A stretch of 64,000 bases of DNA from Caenimonas soli (lineage in GTDB: Bacteria; Pseudomonadota; Gammaproteobacteria; Burkholderiales; Burkholderiaceae_C): NCBI RefSeq assembly GCF_013155545.1, contig NZ_JABJVV010000014.1, forward strand, positions 62,001 through 126,000. Direction: 5' to 3'. The position numbers and the translations under genes are program-made. Below the pieces are notes generated by a model. The model was given only the letters and a program-made list of their open reading frames with translations, did not search any database and was not told where the DNA came from. Numbering within the stretch: position 1 is the first letter of the stretch; the number at the start of each line of letters is the position of its first letter. Shown here in pieces: positions 35,937-45,732 of the stretch.

Positions 35937-37130
35937 CTAGACGGCTTGGTACAGCGTCACCACGCAGGCGCCGCCCAGGCCCAGGTTGTGCTGCAGCGCC
36001 AACCGCGCACCTTCCACCTGGCGCTGCTCGGCCTGGCCGCGCAGTTGCCACACGAGTTCCGAACACTGCGCCAGGCCGGTTGCGCCCAGGGGATGGCCCT
36101 TGGACAGCAGCCCGCCCGAGGGGTTGGTGACCACGCGGCCGCCGTAGGTGTTGTCGCCCTCGATGATGAAGCGCTCGGCCGTGCCCTCGGGTGTCAGGCC
36201 CAGCGCCTCATAGGTGATCAGCTCGTTGGCGGTGAAGCAGTCGTGCAGTTCCACCACATCCAGCTCCTCGGGCCCGATACCGGCTGCTTCATACACCTGC
36301 CTCGCGGCCGCTACCGTCATGTCGTAGCCCACCACTTTGCGCATGTCGCCGCTCTCGAAGGTGGAGGGCGTGTCGGTGGTCATGGCCTGTGCCGCGATGA
36401 CGACGCGCATGTCGAGGTTGTGCTTCTTCGCGAACTCCGCCGAGCAGACGATGGCGGCGGCCGCGCCGCAGGTCGGCGGGCAGCATTGGAAGCGGGTGAG
36501 CGGATCGAACACCGGGGCCGAGGCCATCACTTCGTCCAGCGTCAGCGTCTGGCGAAACACCGCCAGCGGGTTGCGCGCGGCGTGCTGGCGCGCCTTGACC
36601 GAGATGCGGCCGAAGGTGTCCTTGCGGATGCCGTACTGCGCCATGTAGTCGCGGCCGGCGCCGCCGAAGAACTGCGCGGCACGTGGCGTGGCGGGATCGA
36701 AACCTTGCTTGTCCTTCATCACTTCGGCGAAGCGGGCCATCGGCGAGGGCCGGTCGTCGTAGGCGCCTTTCAGCGCGCCCGGCTGCATCTGCTCGAAGCC
36801 CAGCGCGATGGCGCATTCCACCATGCCGCTCTCGACGGCCTGGCGCGCCAGGAACAGCGCACTGGACCCGGTCGAGCAGTTGTTGTTGAGATTGAAGACC
36901 GGGATGCCGGTCAGGCCCACGCCGTAGATGGCGGCCTGGCCAGCGGTCGAGTCGCCGTAGACGTAGCCGACGTAGGCCTGCTGGACGAGGGAGTAGTCCA
37001 CACCGGCATCATCCAGCGCCAGCTTGGCGGCCCGCGCGCCCATGACCGTGTACGGATCGCTGGCGCCCGGCTTGGTGAAGGGGATCATGCCCACGCCGAC
37101 CACGTGGACGGGGCGCTGCATACGTGTCAT
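35937..37130 (-). CDS. SCP2-type thiolase 2 (acetyl-CoA acyltransferase, Cys present)
   Basis: 397 residues. Nucleophile Cys in FNLNNNCSTGSSALFLA (about 81), then LDVVELHDCFTANELITYEALG (about 290) and C-terminal NPSGGLLSKGHPLGATGLAQ with His and catalytic residues. Cleaves 3-ketoacyl-CoA. First gene of the ten-plus-gene operon whose upstream region carries operator A. Starts MTRMQRPVHVVGVGMIPF at ATG 37130. Confidence 0.92.
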   Translation of the reverse strand: MTRMQRPVHVVGVGMIPFTKPGASDPYTVMGARAAKLALDDAGVDYSLVQQAYVGYVYGDSTAGQAAIYGVGLTGIPVFNLNNNCSTGSSALFLARQAVESGMVECAIALGFEQMQPGALKGAYDDRPSPMARFAEVMKDKQGFDPATPRAAQFFGGAGRDYMAQYGIRKDTFGRISVKARQHAARNPLAVFRQTLTLDEVMASAPVFDPLTRFQCCPPTCGAAAAIVCSAEFAKKHNLDMRVVIAAQAMTTDTPSTFESGDMRKVVGYDMTVAAARQVYEAAGIGPEELDVVELHDCFTANELITYEALGLTPEGTAERFIIEGDNTYGGRVVTNPSGGLLSKGHPLGATGLAQCSELVWQLRGQAEQRQVEGARLALQHNLGLGGACVVTLYQAV

Positions 37131-37192
37131 TCGATACTCCTGAAAGGGTGTGGCCGATGGGAAGAAGTCTCCGTCTTTGGCCTCGATGGCTC

Positions 37193-37225
37193 AATCGCGG
37201 AACGGACCAAAGCGATTGGCAGAAA
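37193..37225 (-). promoter_or_regulatory. Operator A: 22-bp-spaced direct repeat upstream of thiolase 2
   Basis: Plus-strand half-sites AATCGCGGAAC (37193) and ATTGGCAGAAA (37215), start to start 22 bp. The same pair recurs at 44403 and 48810. On the minus strand, 21 nt downstream of the proximal half-site there is GAGACT in the -10 position. The spacing of two helical turns is typical of AraC-family dimer sites. Confidence 0.65.
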
Positions 37226-37258
37226 CAATCAGGCCGTGCAGCGCTGCGGCCCGGCTCT

Positions 37259-38815
37259 TTAGTTGACCTGTCGCGCACTGCCGCGCCAGAACGGCTCGCG
37301 CAGCACGGTCTTCAGCACCTTGCCTGCCGGCGACAGCGGCAGGGCATCTTGAAACTCGATGCTCTTGGGGCATTTGTAGCCGGCCAGGCTGCCGCGGCAA
37401 TGCGCGCGAAGCACCTCGTCGCTGGTCGACTCGCCCGGTCGCAGCACGACGATGGCGTGCACCGCTTCGCCCCATTCGGCGCTTGGGATGCCGATGACGG
37501 CGCAGGCTGCCACCGCAGGATGGCGCGACAACGCCCCCTCGACCTCGGCGGAATACACGTTCTCGCCGCCGCTGATGATCATGTCCTTGACGCGGTCGAC
37601 GATGTGCACGTAACCGGCGTCGTCCATGAAGCCGCCGTCGCCCGTGACGAGCCAGCCATCGCGCAAGGCGGCGCGGGTCTCTGCTGGCTTGCTCCAATAT
37701 CCCTGCATGACGTTGGCGCCGCGGATCGTGATCTCGCCCACCGTGTTGCGCGGAACTTCGCGGCCGTCGGCATCGACCACGCGCACTTCGTTGCCATAGC
37801 ACACACGCCCCGCGGCCAGCTCACGCGGTCCCAGCGAAATGCCGTCGCGCCAGCGGTACGGCCCGTTGCTACAGGCCGTGGCTGCGGTTTCGGTCATGCC
37901 GTAGGCGCTCTGGAACCCGCAGTCCGGCAGCGCCTTCATCGCGCGCTCCAGCAGCCCGGGCGAGATCGGCGACGCGCCGTGGATGATGCGGTCGAGGTGG
38001 CGCAGGTTGCACGACGGGAAGGAGGGGTGGTCCAGCAGCATCTGCAGCATGCTGGGCACCAGCACAACGTCCGTGACCTTCTCGTCTTGCAGCGTTGTGA
38101 GCACGGCCTCGGGGCGGAACGCCGGCAGCAGCACGCTGGTCGATCCTGTCACGAACTGCGATACCACACGCCCCAGCCCCGCGACGTGGAACAGCGGCGC
38201 CACCAGCAGGGTCGCGGCGCGGGCCGGGTTCGGCACTTCGGCCATGCGCGCCACCGACGAGATCCAGAAATTCGCGTGCGACAGCATCACGCCTTTGGGC
38301 GTGCCGGTCGTGCCGCCGGTGTAGAGAATTGCAGCCAGTATTTCGCCGCAGGGGCGGGCGTCTTCCAGTGGCTCGCCATCGGCGATCAGGTCTTCCCAGG
38401 CCAGCAGTCCGGCAGGCGTGGTTTGTTCACCGGCGTGGATGATCGGGCCGAGCTCCGGCGCCAAGGTCTTCAGCCCGGGTACCAAAGGCACGAAAGTGTC
38501 GTCAACGACCAGCGCGCGCACGCCGCAGTCGTTGAGCGCATAGGCGATCTCGGGCGCGCTCCAGCGCGTGTTCAGAGGGCAGGCCACCGCTCCCAGCCAC
38601 CAGGCGGCGAGCAGGCCTTCGACATAGCGGTCGCTGTTTTGCGCCAGCAGCGCGACGCGGTCGCCGCCCGATACGCCGAGCCGCGCCAGCGCGCCGGCCA
38701 GCCGGGCGACGCGGCCCGCCAGTACGGAGAAGCTGGTGCGGCGCTGGCCGAAGACGGTGGCCACGGCCCCCGGATGCTGCTGGAGCGCGCGGTGCAGGCC
38801 CTGCGTCAGGTACAT
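37259..38815 (-). CDS. Acyl-CoA synthetase (AMP-binding) 2
   Basis: 518 residues. A3 loop ILYTGGTTGTPKGVMLSH (about 161), A5 FQSAYGMTETAATACS, TGDGGFMDDAGYVHIVDRVKDMIISGGENVYSAEVE, and the A10 region LPLSPAGKVLKTVLRE. Closely paralogous to ligase 3 at 47236 (both begin MYLTQGLHR and share long stretches). Activates a carboxylic acid; substrate unknown. Last gene of the Liv operon, overlapping nitronate monooxygenase by 10 nt. Confidence 0.92.
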   Translation of the reverse strand: MYLTQGLHRALQQHPGAVATVFGQRRTSFSVLAGRVARLAGALARLGVSGGDRVALLAQNSDRYVEGLLAAWWLGAVACPLNTRWSAPEIAYALNDCGVRALVVDDTFVPLVPGLKTLAPELGPIIHAGEQTTPAGLLAWEDLIADGEPLEDARPCGEILAAILYTGGTTGTPKGVMLSHANFWISSVARMAEVPNPARAATLLVAPLFHVAGLGRVVSQFVTGSTSVLLPAFRPEAVLTTLQDEKVTDVVLVPSMLQMLLDHPSFPSCNLRHLDRIIHGASPISPGLLERAMKALPDCGFQSAYGMTETAATACSNGPYRWRDGISLGPRELAAGRVCYGNEVRVVDADGREVPRNTVGEITIRGANVMQGYWSKPAETRAALRDGWLVTGDGGFMDDAGYVHIVDRVKDMIISGGENVYSAEVEGALSRHPAVAACAVIGIPSAEWGEAVHAIVVLRPGESTSDEVLRAHCRGSLAGYKCPKSIEFQDALPLSPAGKVLKTVLREPFWRGSARQVN

Positions 38816-39768
38816 GCCAGTGCCTCCAGGCTCAGGCGTTCGCGCGCCGCCCGGTATTCGCGCTGCAGCCGCGCCACCAACGCCCCGGCGGGCAGCACTT
38901 CGTCGATCGCGCCTATGCCCTGGCCGCAGCCCCAGATGTCCTTCCAGGGTTTGACGCGGTCGGTGCCGAAATTCATCTTGCTGGCGTCGCTGTGCGGCAG
39001 CGCGTCGGGATCCAGCCCCGCCCGCACGACGGAGCCTCGCAGATAGTTGCCGTGCACGCCGGTGAACAGGTTGGAATAGACGATGTCGCGGCTGCTGCTC
39101 TCCACGATCATCTGCTTGTACGCCTCGTCGGCGCGGGCCTCCTCGGTGGCAATGAAGGCCGAGCCGATGTAGCCGAAGTCCGCCCCTGCCGCCTGCGCGG
39201 CCAGGATGGCGTCGCCCGACGCGATGGCACCGCTCAAGGCCAGCGGCCCCTGGAACCAGCGGCGGATTTCCTGCACCAGCGGGAACGGGCTGGTGGTGCC
39301 CGCGTGCCCCCCGGCACCCGCGGCCACCGCGACCAGGCCATCGGCGCCCTTCTCCACGGCCTTGCGGGCGAAGCGGTCATCGATCACGTCGTGCAGCACG
39401 ATGCCGCCCCAGCCGTGCACCGCATCGTTGATCTCGGGGCGCGCGCCCAGCGAGGTGATGATGATCGGCGTCTTGTACCTGGCGCAGACTTCCATGTCGC
39501 GGTCCAGCCGGTCGTTGCTCTTGTGCACGATCTGGTTGATGGCATAAGGGGCTGCCGGCGACTCCGGATGGGCGCGGTCGTGCGCGGCCAGCGCTTCGGT
39601 GATCTCGGCCAGCCACTCGTCCAGCAGCTCGGCGGGACGCGCGTTCAGCGCCGGCATCGAGCCGACGATGCCGGCCTTGCACTGCGCGATTACCAGGCGC
39701 GGCGTGCTGATGATGAACAGCGGCGCGGCGATGACCGGCAAGCGCAGCTTCTTGAACGAGGGATGCAT
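38806..39768 (-). CDS. Nitronate monooxygenase / 2-nitropropane dioxygenase-like flavoprotein
   Basis: 320 residues, TIM-barrel FMN enzyme of the NMO family. Motifs: PVIAAPLFIIS near 11-21, GADGLVAVAAGAGGHAGTTSPF (about 146-167) and GADFGYIGSAFIATEEA. Members in acyl-CoA gene clusters often act as enoyl reductases or on unusual acids and are poorly defined. Between the ligase and LivK genes; 9 nt from LivK. Confidence 0.85.
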   Translation of the reverse strand: MHPSFKKLRLPVIAAPLFIISTPRLVIAQCKAGIVGSMPALNARPAELLDEWLAEITEALAAHDRAHPESPAAPYAINQIVHKSNDRLDRDMEVCARYKTPIIITSLGARPEINDAVHGWGGIVLHDVIDDRFARKAVEKGADGLVAVAAGAGGHAGTTSPFPLVQEIRRWFQGPLALSGAIASGDAILAAQAAGADFGYIGSAFIATEEARADEAYKQMIVESSSRDIVYSNLFTGVHGNYLRGSVVRAGLDPDALPHSDASKMNFGTDRVKPWKDIWGCGQGIGAIDEVLPAGALVARLQREYRAARERLSLEALACT

Positions 39769-39777
39769 GATGCTGTC

Positions 39778-40980
39778 CTAAAAAATGGAGACAAAGCTGC
39801 CCAGGTTGTTCCAGCGCTTGCCGTCGAAGACGACCGGCTGCAGGGACTTGATGAGGCGGTAGTCGTCCGGCGCGCTGCTCACAACCGCGCCGGGCAGGAA
39901 CATCGGCAGCTGCACGGCCTTGATCGAAGCGGCCTGTTTCAGCACGTTGTCGCGCGTGAGGTTGTCGCCGCAGGCGCGCAGGATCTCCGCCATCAGCCGC
40001 GCGCTGGAGTAGGCATAGACATGCGAGCCCAGGCGCAAGTCGGCCTCGGGCCGGTACTTCTTCATGAAGGCCAGCCACTCCTGGTAAGCGGCATCGTTTT
40101 CCCACTGCTTGTCATTCGGGTCCTTGGAATAGGCGGTGGAGATGACGCCGACAGCCTTCTCCGGGCCCGCCGGATTGAACACCGCACCGATCAGCGCGGC
40201 GCCCTGCGCCAGGTAGTGGGTCGGTTTCCAACCGGTGTCGTGCACCTTGCGCAGCGTCTGGATTGCGGCCTTGGCGGTGCTGAAACTGACCAGCACGTCC
40301 GCGCCGGATCCGCGCAGCTGCACGATCTGCGAGTCGACCGTGGGGTCGGTGAGCTCGTACGAGGCCTCGGCCACGATCATCGCCTTGGCCTTGGCTCCCA
40401 AGCCTTCCTTGAAGCCCCTGAGGTAGTCGCGCCCGTAGTCGTCATTCTGGTACAGCACGGCGATCTTGGCGTTCGGCTTGGTCTCCAGGACCTGGCGTGC
40501 GTAGACCCTCGCCTCGGACGAGTAGTCCGGGTAAAAGCTCATGCTCCAGGGGTTCTTCTTCGGGTCGTTCCATTTGGAGGCGCCGGTCAGCAGCAGGAGG
40601 TGTGGGACCTTCTTGGTGTTCAGATAGCGATGCACCGCGCTGTTGGTGGCCGTGCCGAACATGCCGTACAGCAGCAGTACCTGCTCCTGCTCCACCAGCT
40701 TGCGCACACCCTCGACGGTCTTGGGCGGCGAGTAGCCGTCGTCCAGGCTCAGGAAGTTGATCTTCCGGCCATTGACGCCTCCCTGGTCGTTGACCATGCG
40801 GAAGTATGCCGCCTGGGTCTTGCCCACTTCACCGTAGATCGAACCCGGCCCGCTGTAGGGCATGGTCTGCCCGATGCGGATTTCGGTGTCCGAGGCACCG
40901 GGATCGTATTTCTTCTGGGCCGCGGCGCTGCCGCAGGCCAGAGCCAGGGCCGCCGTGAGTGCGAGAACAATGGTCTTCAT
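39778..40980 (-). CDS. Liv-type ABC transporter periplasmic binding protein
   Basis: 400 residues, Peripla_BP_6 fold. Signal peptide MKTIVLALTAALALACGSAAA/QKKYDPG. DTEIRIGQTMPYSGPGS (about 30-46) and VLYQNDDYGRDYLRGFK (about 190) are typical. Many such proteins linked to acyl-CoA genes bind aromatic or terpenoid acids rather than leucine. ATG 40980 overlaps the LivM stop (ATGA). Confidence 0.9.
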   Translation of the reverse strand: MKTIVLALTAALALACGSAAAQKKYDPGASDTEIRIGQTMPYSGPGSIYGEVGKTQAAYFRMVNDQGGVNGRKINFLSLDDGYSPPKTVEGVRKLVEQEQVLLLYGMFGTATNSAVHRYLNTKKVPHLLLLTGASKWNDPKKNPWSMSFYPDYSSEARVYARQVLETKPNAKIAVLYQNDDYGRDYLRGFKEGLGAKAKAMIVAEASYELTDPTVDSQIVQLRGSGADVLVSFSTAKAAIQTLRKVHDTGWKPTHYLAQGAALIGAVFNPAGPEKAVGVISTAYSKDPNDKQWENDAAYQEWLAFMKKYRPEADLRLGSHVYAYSSARLMAEILRACGDNLTRDNVLKQAASIKAVQLPMFLPGAVVSSAPDDYRLIKSLQPVVFDGKRWNNLGSFVSIF

Positions 40981-41927
40981 GCTTGTCTCCTTGAAAAATA
41001 CCGGGCGCGCAGCCGCGCAATGCCGCCGGCCACGCCGGCCGGCCACACGAGCATCAGCGCCACCAGGATGGCGCCGTACACGGCCCAGGGCGCGGCCTTG
41101 GATATCTCTTCCGCGAAGCGCGGAACGAACTGGATGAACACCGCGCCGAACAGCGCGCCGGACAGCGAAGTCAGCCCCCCGACCACGGCACCCACCAGCA
41201 GCGTGATCGACAGGAAGACATTGAAGCTGTCGGGTGCCACGAACTGCACCGCTATCGCCGAGAGCGCGCCGGCCACGCTCGTGTACAGCGCCGAGATGCC
41301 GAAGGTGATGGACTTGATGCGCGCGTTGTCCACGCCCATGGCCTCGGCTGCAATCGGGTGGTCGCGTACCGCGACCAGGTTCAAGCCCATGGCGCCGCGC
41401 AGCAGGTTATGGGCGACGGCGAACAGGGCCAGCGCGACGCTCAGGCAGAAGAAGTACAGCCATTGGTCCGCGTCCAGCGGCAGGCCGAACGGGGCGTCGG
41501 GTTTCTGCAGCACCAGGCCCTGCGAGCCGCCGGTCCAGGCTTCCACGCCCTTGTATTTGAGCAATTGCGGCGTGACCACGCCGAGCGCGAAAGTGGCCAG
41601 TGCCAGGTACACGCCATCGAGCTTGAGCGCGGGCAGGCCGAACAGATAGCCGAGCACGCCGCCCAGCAGGGCCGCGGCGGGCAGGGTTGCCCAGTAAGGC
41701 CAGCCCGCGTGTTCCATCAGCATGGCCGCCGTATAGGCGCCCAGCGCGAAGAAAGCGCCGTGCCCCAGCGAGATCTGGCCGTTGAACCCGATCAGCAGGT
41801 TGAGCCCCAGTAGGGCCAGCGCATAGACCAGCACCATGGTGAGCTGGAACACCATATAGCTGGGCAGGATGAAAGGCAGCGCGCAGGCGGCGCCGACCAA
41901 CGCGGCCAGGAGCGTTCGTTGTCCCAT
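40977..41927 (-). CDS. livM: Liv-type ABC transporter permease, LivM class
   Basis: 316 residues, about nine membrane helices. LivM hallmarks: ALLGLNLLIGFNGQISLGHGAFFALGAYTAA (about 38-68), FGISALYTSVAGALSAI, and an LSGALFGAVFIQFVPRF stretch. The frame stays open far upstream through livH and livF, but ATG 41927 gives the family's N-terminus. Two nt after livH. Confidence 0.92.
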   Translation of the reverse strand: MGQRTLLAALVGAACALPFILPSYMVFQLTMVLVYALALLGLNLLIGFNGQISLGHGAFFALGAYTAAMLMEHAGWPYWATLPAAALLGGVLGYLFGLPALKLDGVYLALATFALGVVTPQLLKYKGVEAWTGGSQGLVLQKPDAPFGLPLDADQWLYFFCLSVALALFAVAHNLLRGAMGLNLVAVRDHPIAAEAMGVDNARIKSITFGISALYTSVAGALSAIAVQFVAPDSFNVFLSITLLVGAVVGGLTSLSGALFGAVFIQFVPRFAEEISKAAPWAVYGAILVALMLVWPAGVAGGIARLRARYFSRRQA

Positions 41928-41929
41928 GT

Positions 41930-42798
41930 TCAGACCCTCACCACGATGGCCTTGCCGAACAGGCCGGACGGGCGCGCTACCAACACGCCGATGATCAGTA
42001 CCAGTGCGACCGAGAGCTTGAGCTCCGCCCCGACCACATAGGTGCCCAGCAGGTTCTCGAGCACGCCGACGATGAAGCCGCCAACCACCGCACCCGGCGC
42101 GCTGCCGACGCCGCCCAGCACGGCCGCGGCGAATGCATAGAGCAATACGCCGGACATCATGTGGACATCGAGGAACACGACCGGCGCGATCATCATTCCG
42201 GCAACCGCGCCGATGGCGCCGGCCAGGCCCCAGCCCAGTGCCAGCATGCGGTTGACCCGCACGCCGACGAGGCGGCTGGAGACTGGATTCTCTGCCGTGG
42301 CCCGCATGGCAAGGCCCAGCGGGGAATAGCGGAAGAAAACGTACACCAGTGCCAGCATCAGCAGCGTGACGCCGATGGCGCCGATCTGGTGCGGCGACAG
42401 CAGGCTGCTGCCGTACCAGGCCGTCTCCGCGAATGGGCTCGGAAACGACCGGATCGCGTAGCCGAACAGCCCTCCCGCCAGGCTGTGCAGGATGACCAGC
42501 AGCGCGACGAACACGACCACGATCGACAGCACCGGCGCATCGCGCAGGCGCCGGATCAGCACCGCCTCGATCACCGCGCCCATGGCGAAGGCGAACACCA
42601 CCGTCGCGAAGAACGTTGCCCAATACGGCCAGCCGGCCTGGATCAGCATCGAGGCGATGAAGGTGGAGAACATCGCCATCTCGCCCTGCGCAAAGTTCAC
42701 GTGGTGCGTGCTGCGGTAGATCATCACCAGGGCCAGCGCCATGCTGGCGTAGATGCCGCCGGTGGCGAGGCCCGCCAGCAGCTGCGAGGCGAATGCGT

Positions 42799-42802
<4 letters not shown>
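41930..42802 (-). CDS. livH: Liv-type ABC transporter permease, LivH class
   Basis: 290 residues, about eight membrane helices. N-terminus FASQLLAGLATGGIYASMALALVMIYRSTHHVNFAQGEMAMF (about 4-45) is diagnostic of LivH, as are RATAENPVSSRLVGVRVNRML and GGVGSAPGAVVGGFIVGVLENL near the C-terminus. Forms the translocator with LivM. ATGA overlap with livF. Confidence 0.93.
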
Positions 42803-43523
<721 letters not shown>

Positions 43524-43527
<4 letters not shown>

Positions 43528-44321
43528 GCTTTCGTTCCTAAATAGGCTTCGATCAGCTCGGGTTGGCGGCGCACTTCGGCGGGCGTGCCTTCAGCGATCT
43601 TGCGGCCGAAGTTCAACGCGACGATCTTGTCCGAGAGGGCCATCACCAGGCCCATGTGGTGCTCCACCAGCAGCACCGTGAGCGCGAAGCGCTGCCGCAG
43701 CCGGCGGATCAGCGAGGCCAGCTGCTCCACCTCCTCGTGATTGAGCCCGCATGCCGGTTCATCGAGCAACAGCAGCTTAGGCGAGGCCGCCAATGCACGC
43801 GCGAGCTCGACTCGCTTCTGCGTTCCGAAGGGCAGCTGCGCCACCGGTACATGAACGACGTCCCCGAGCGCCAGCAGCTCGATCAGTTCGTCCGCGCGCT
43901 GTCCCTCAAGCCTTTCCTCGCGCGCCACGGCGGGCAGGCGCAGCGCGTGCGCCAGGAAGCCCGCGCGCCGGCGGCAATGGCTGCCCATCAGGACGTTCTG
44001 CCGCACCGTGAGGCTGCGGAACAGCGCTAGGTTCTGGAAGGTGCGGCCGATGCCCACGCCCGCCATGCGGTGCCGCGGCAGCTGCGCGAGAGACTGGTCC
44101 GCGAAACGGATTTCGCCCTCGCAGGCGTACAGGCGCGAGAGGCAATTGAACAGCGACGTCTTGCCGGCGCCATTGGGACCGATCAGGCCGCAGATCTGGC
44201 CCTGCTCGACATTGAACGACACGCCGTCGAGCGCGATGACGCCGCCGAAGCGCAGCGTCACGTCCTGCACCTGCAGCAGTGTCACCGCTCGCGGCGGCCC
44301 GCTCGACCCGTCATATTTCAT
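43524..44321 (-). CDS. livG: Liv-type ABC transporter ATPase, LivG class
   Basis: 265 residues. Walker A GPNGAGKTS (about 50), LivG-type RTFQNLALFRSLTVRQNVLMG, Q-loop and Walker B KLLLLDEPACGLNHEE, H-loop VEHHMGLVM. First gene of the transporter operon; operator C lies 82-115 bp upstream of its ATG. Confidence 0.94.
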
Positions 44322-44402
44322 CGTGTCTCCTGTGCATCGCGCTGCCGCATGTGGGCGCGCCTGTCTCGATTCGGCGGAGTCTAGGCCGCGGGATTGCGGG
44401 CG

Positions 44403-44436
44403 CGAATGGCAGAAATGATGAATCGGATTGGCGGGA
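44403..44436 (-). promoter_or_regulatory. Operator C: 22-bp-spaced direct repeat upstream of livG
   Basis: Plus-strand half-sites AATGGCAGAAA (44403) and ATTGGCGGGAAA (44425), start to start 22 bp. On the minus strand TAGACT stands 19 nt downstream of the proximal half-site in the -10 position. Best copy of the three. Confidence 0.7.
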
Positions 44437-44468
44437 AATCACGCCGATCTCTGCCGCGCCCATGGTGT

Positions 44469-44909
44469 CTATTTCGATTCGGGATCGCGGTAACGGAAAG
44501 TGCCCATGGCCTGGGCCACCCGCCGGCCCTCGCCGTCCTCCACATAAGCCTCGCAAAAGCAGATCGAGCGGCCACCGCCCGAAGCGCGGCCTATGGACAC
44601 CAGCGATCCGGATGTGGCCGCCATGAAGCCCACGTGCATGTCCACCGTGACAACCTCGCGCGCGTAGTCGATCTTCGATAGCGCGGCGTTCGCCATGGCA
44701 ATGTCCAGCAGCGTCATGAGCACACCGCCATGGCCCGCGCCATGGTTGTTCAGCAGGTGGGGTGCCAGGTCCATGGACACCCGCGCTTCGCCATCCTGCG
44801 CGCTGTCGACCCGGATGCCCAAGTGGGCGGTGAACGGCACATGGCGGTTGCGGCCGCTGCGCGGCAGTTCGGAGCCGGGCCGCGGCGATGGCTCGACCAA
44901 GGCCCTCAT
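44469..44909 (-). CDS. PaaI family hot-dog thioesterase 1
   Basis: 146 residues, hot-dog fold acyl-CoA thioesterase. HGAGHGGVLMTLLDIAMANAAL (about 55-76) is the PaaI catalytic helix region. Such enzymes release CoA from dead-end acyl-CoA. Paralogue of the protein at 46826. Start ATG 44909 overlaps the SDR 3 stop. Last gene of its operon. Confidence 0.88.
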   Translation of the reverse strand: MRALVEPSPRPGSELPRSGRNRHVPFTAHLGIRVDSAQDGEARVSMDLAPHLLNNHGAGHGGVLMTLLDIAMANAALSKIDYAREVVTVDMHVGFMAATSGSLVSIGRASGGGRSICFCEAYVEDGEGRRVAQAMGTFRYRDPESK

Positions 44910-45721
44910 GTGCCGGTCCTGCGGCTGGCTTCCGCCGCCGCCGTGAAGTCGCGCGGGCCGGTGAGTGCCAGGCCGCCGTCCACCGGGATCACCGCGCCGG
45001 TGATATAGGAGCCCCAGTCGCTGGCCAGCACCATGGCTATGCGCGCGATGTCCTCGATGCGCCCCAGGCGCTTGAGGGGCACGCGCTGCGCCATGGCCTC
45101 CATGGTTTGCGGAGTGGGAGCCAAGCGCTGCAGCCCCTCGGTGTCGGCGATGGGGCCGGGCACGATGGAATTGATGCGGATGCCCTCGGCACCCCATTCC
45201 TGCGCCAGCACCCGAGTGAGCATGTCCACGCCCGCTTTGGCGGCGCACACGTGCGCCTGGAACGGCGTGGGCGTGAAAGCCTGTCCGGCGGAAATCTGGA
45301 TGACGCAGGCGCCCGGCTTGCGCAGGTGCGCATGGGCGAGGCGAGCCACGTTGAAGCTGCCCAGCAGGTCGATGTCGACCACGGTCTTGAAGGCGTTCGG
45401 CGACATGTCCAGTGCGCGGGCAAGGAAGTTGCCTGCGGCGCCGGAGAGCAGCACGTCGATCGGGCCGAAGCGCTCGCGTGCCGCGGCCAGCGCGCGTTCC
45501 ACCGCGTCGGGCTGGCGCACGTCGGCCGCGATGCCCAGGGCCTGCGTGCCGAGCGTCTCCAGTTGGGCCGCCGCCGCGGCCACCTTGTCGGCCGAGCGGC
45601 TGATCAGGCTGACGCGCGCGCCGGCCCGGGCGAAGGCCTGGGCCACGCCGAAGTTGATGCCGCTGGAGCCGCCGGCCACGAACAGGTGGCGGCCGCTGAA
45701 GTTGAAGGCGGAGAAATCCAT
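44906..45721 (-). CDS. SDR 3, 2,4-dienoyl-CoA reductase-like (DECR type)
   Basis: 271 residues. Cofactor motif AGGSSGINFG (about 16-25). The SDR catalytic YxxxK is altered: the segment reads FQAHVCAAKAGVDML, with Val four residues before the Lys. Together with SGAAGNFL and EWGAEGIRINSIVPGPI it matches the DECR1/DECR2 branch, which reduces 2,4-dienoyl-CoA with NADPH using other residues. Not a standard 3-hydroxyacyl dehydrogenase. Eleven nt after the Bug receptor gene. Confidence 0.82.
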   Translation of the reverse strand: MDFSAFNFSGRHLFVAGGSSGINFGVAQAFARAGARVSLISRSADKVAAAAAQLETLGTQALGIAADVRQPDAVERALAAARERFGPIDVLLSGAAGNFLARALDMSPNAFKTVVDIDLLGSFNVARLAHAHLRKPGACVIQISAGQAFTPTPFQAHVCAAKAGVDMLTRVLAQEWGAEGIRINSIVPGPIADTEGLQRLAPTPQTMEAMAQRVPLKRLGRIEDIARIAMVLASDWGSYITGAVIPVDGGLALTGPRDFTAAAEASRRTGT

Positions 45722-45732
45722 GCTTCCAGTCC

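Noticed and set aside
38992..41649. 885-codon plus-strand frame
   Set aside because: It is antisense to nitronate monooxygenase, LivK and LivM, all with clear family motifs; the translation is low-complexity His/Arg/Gly-rich.
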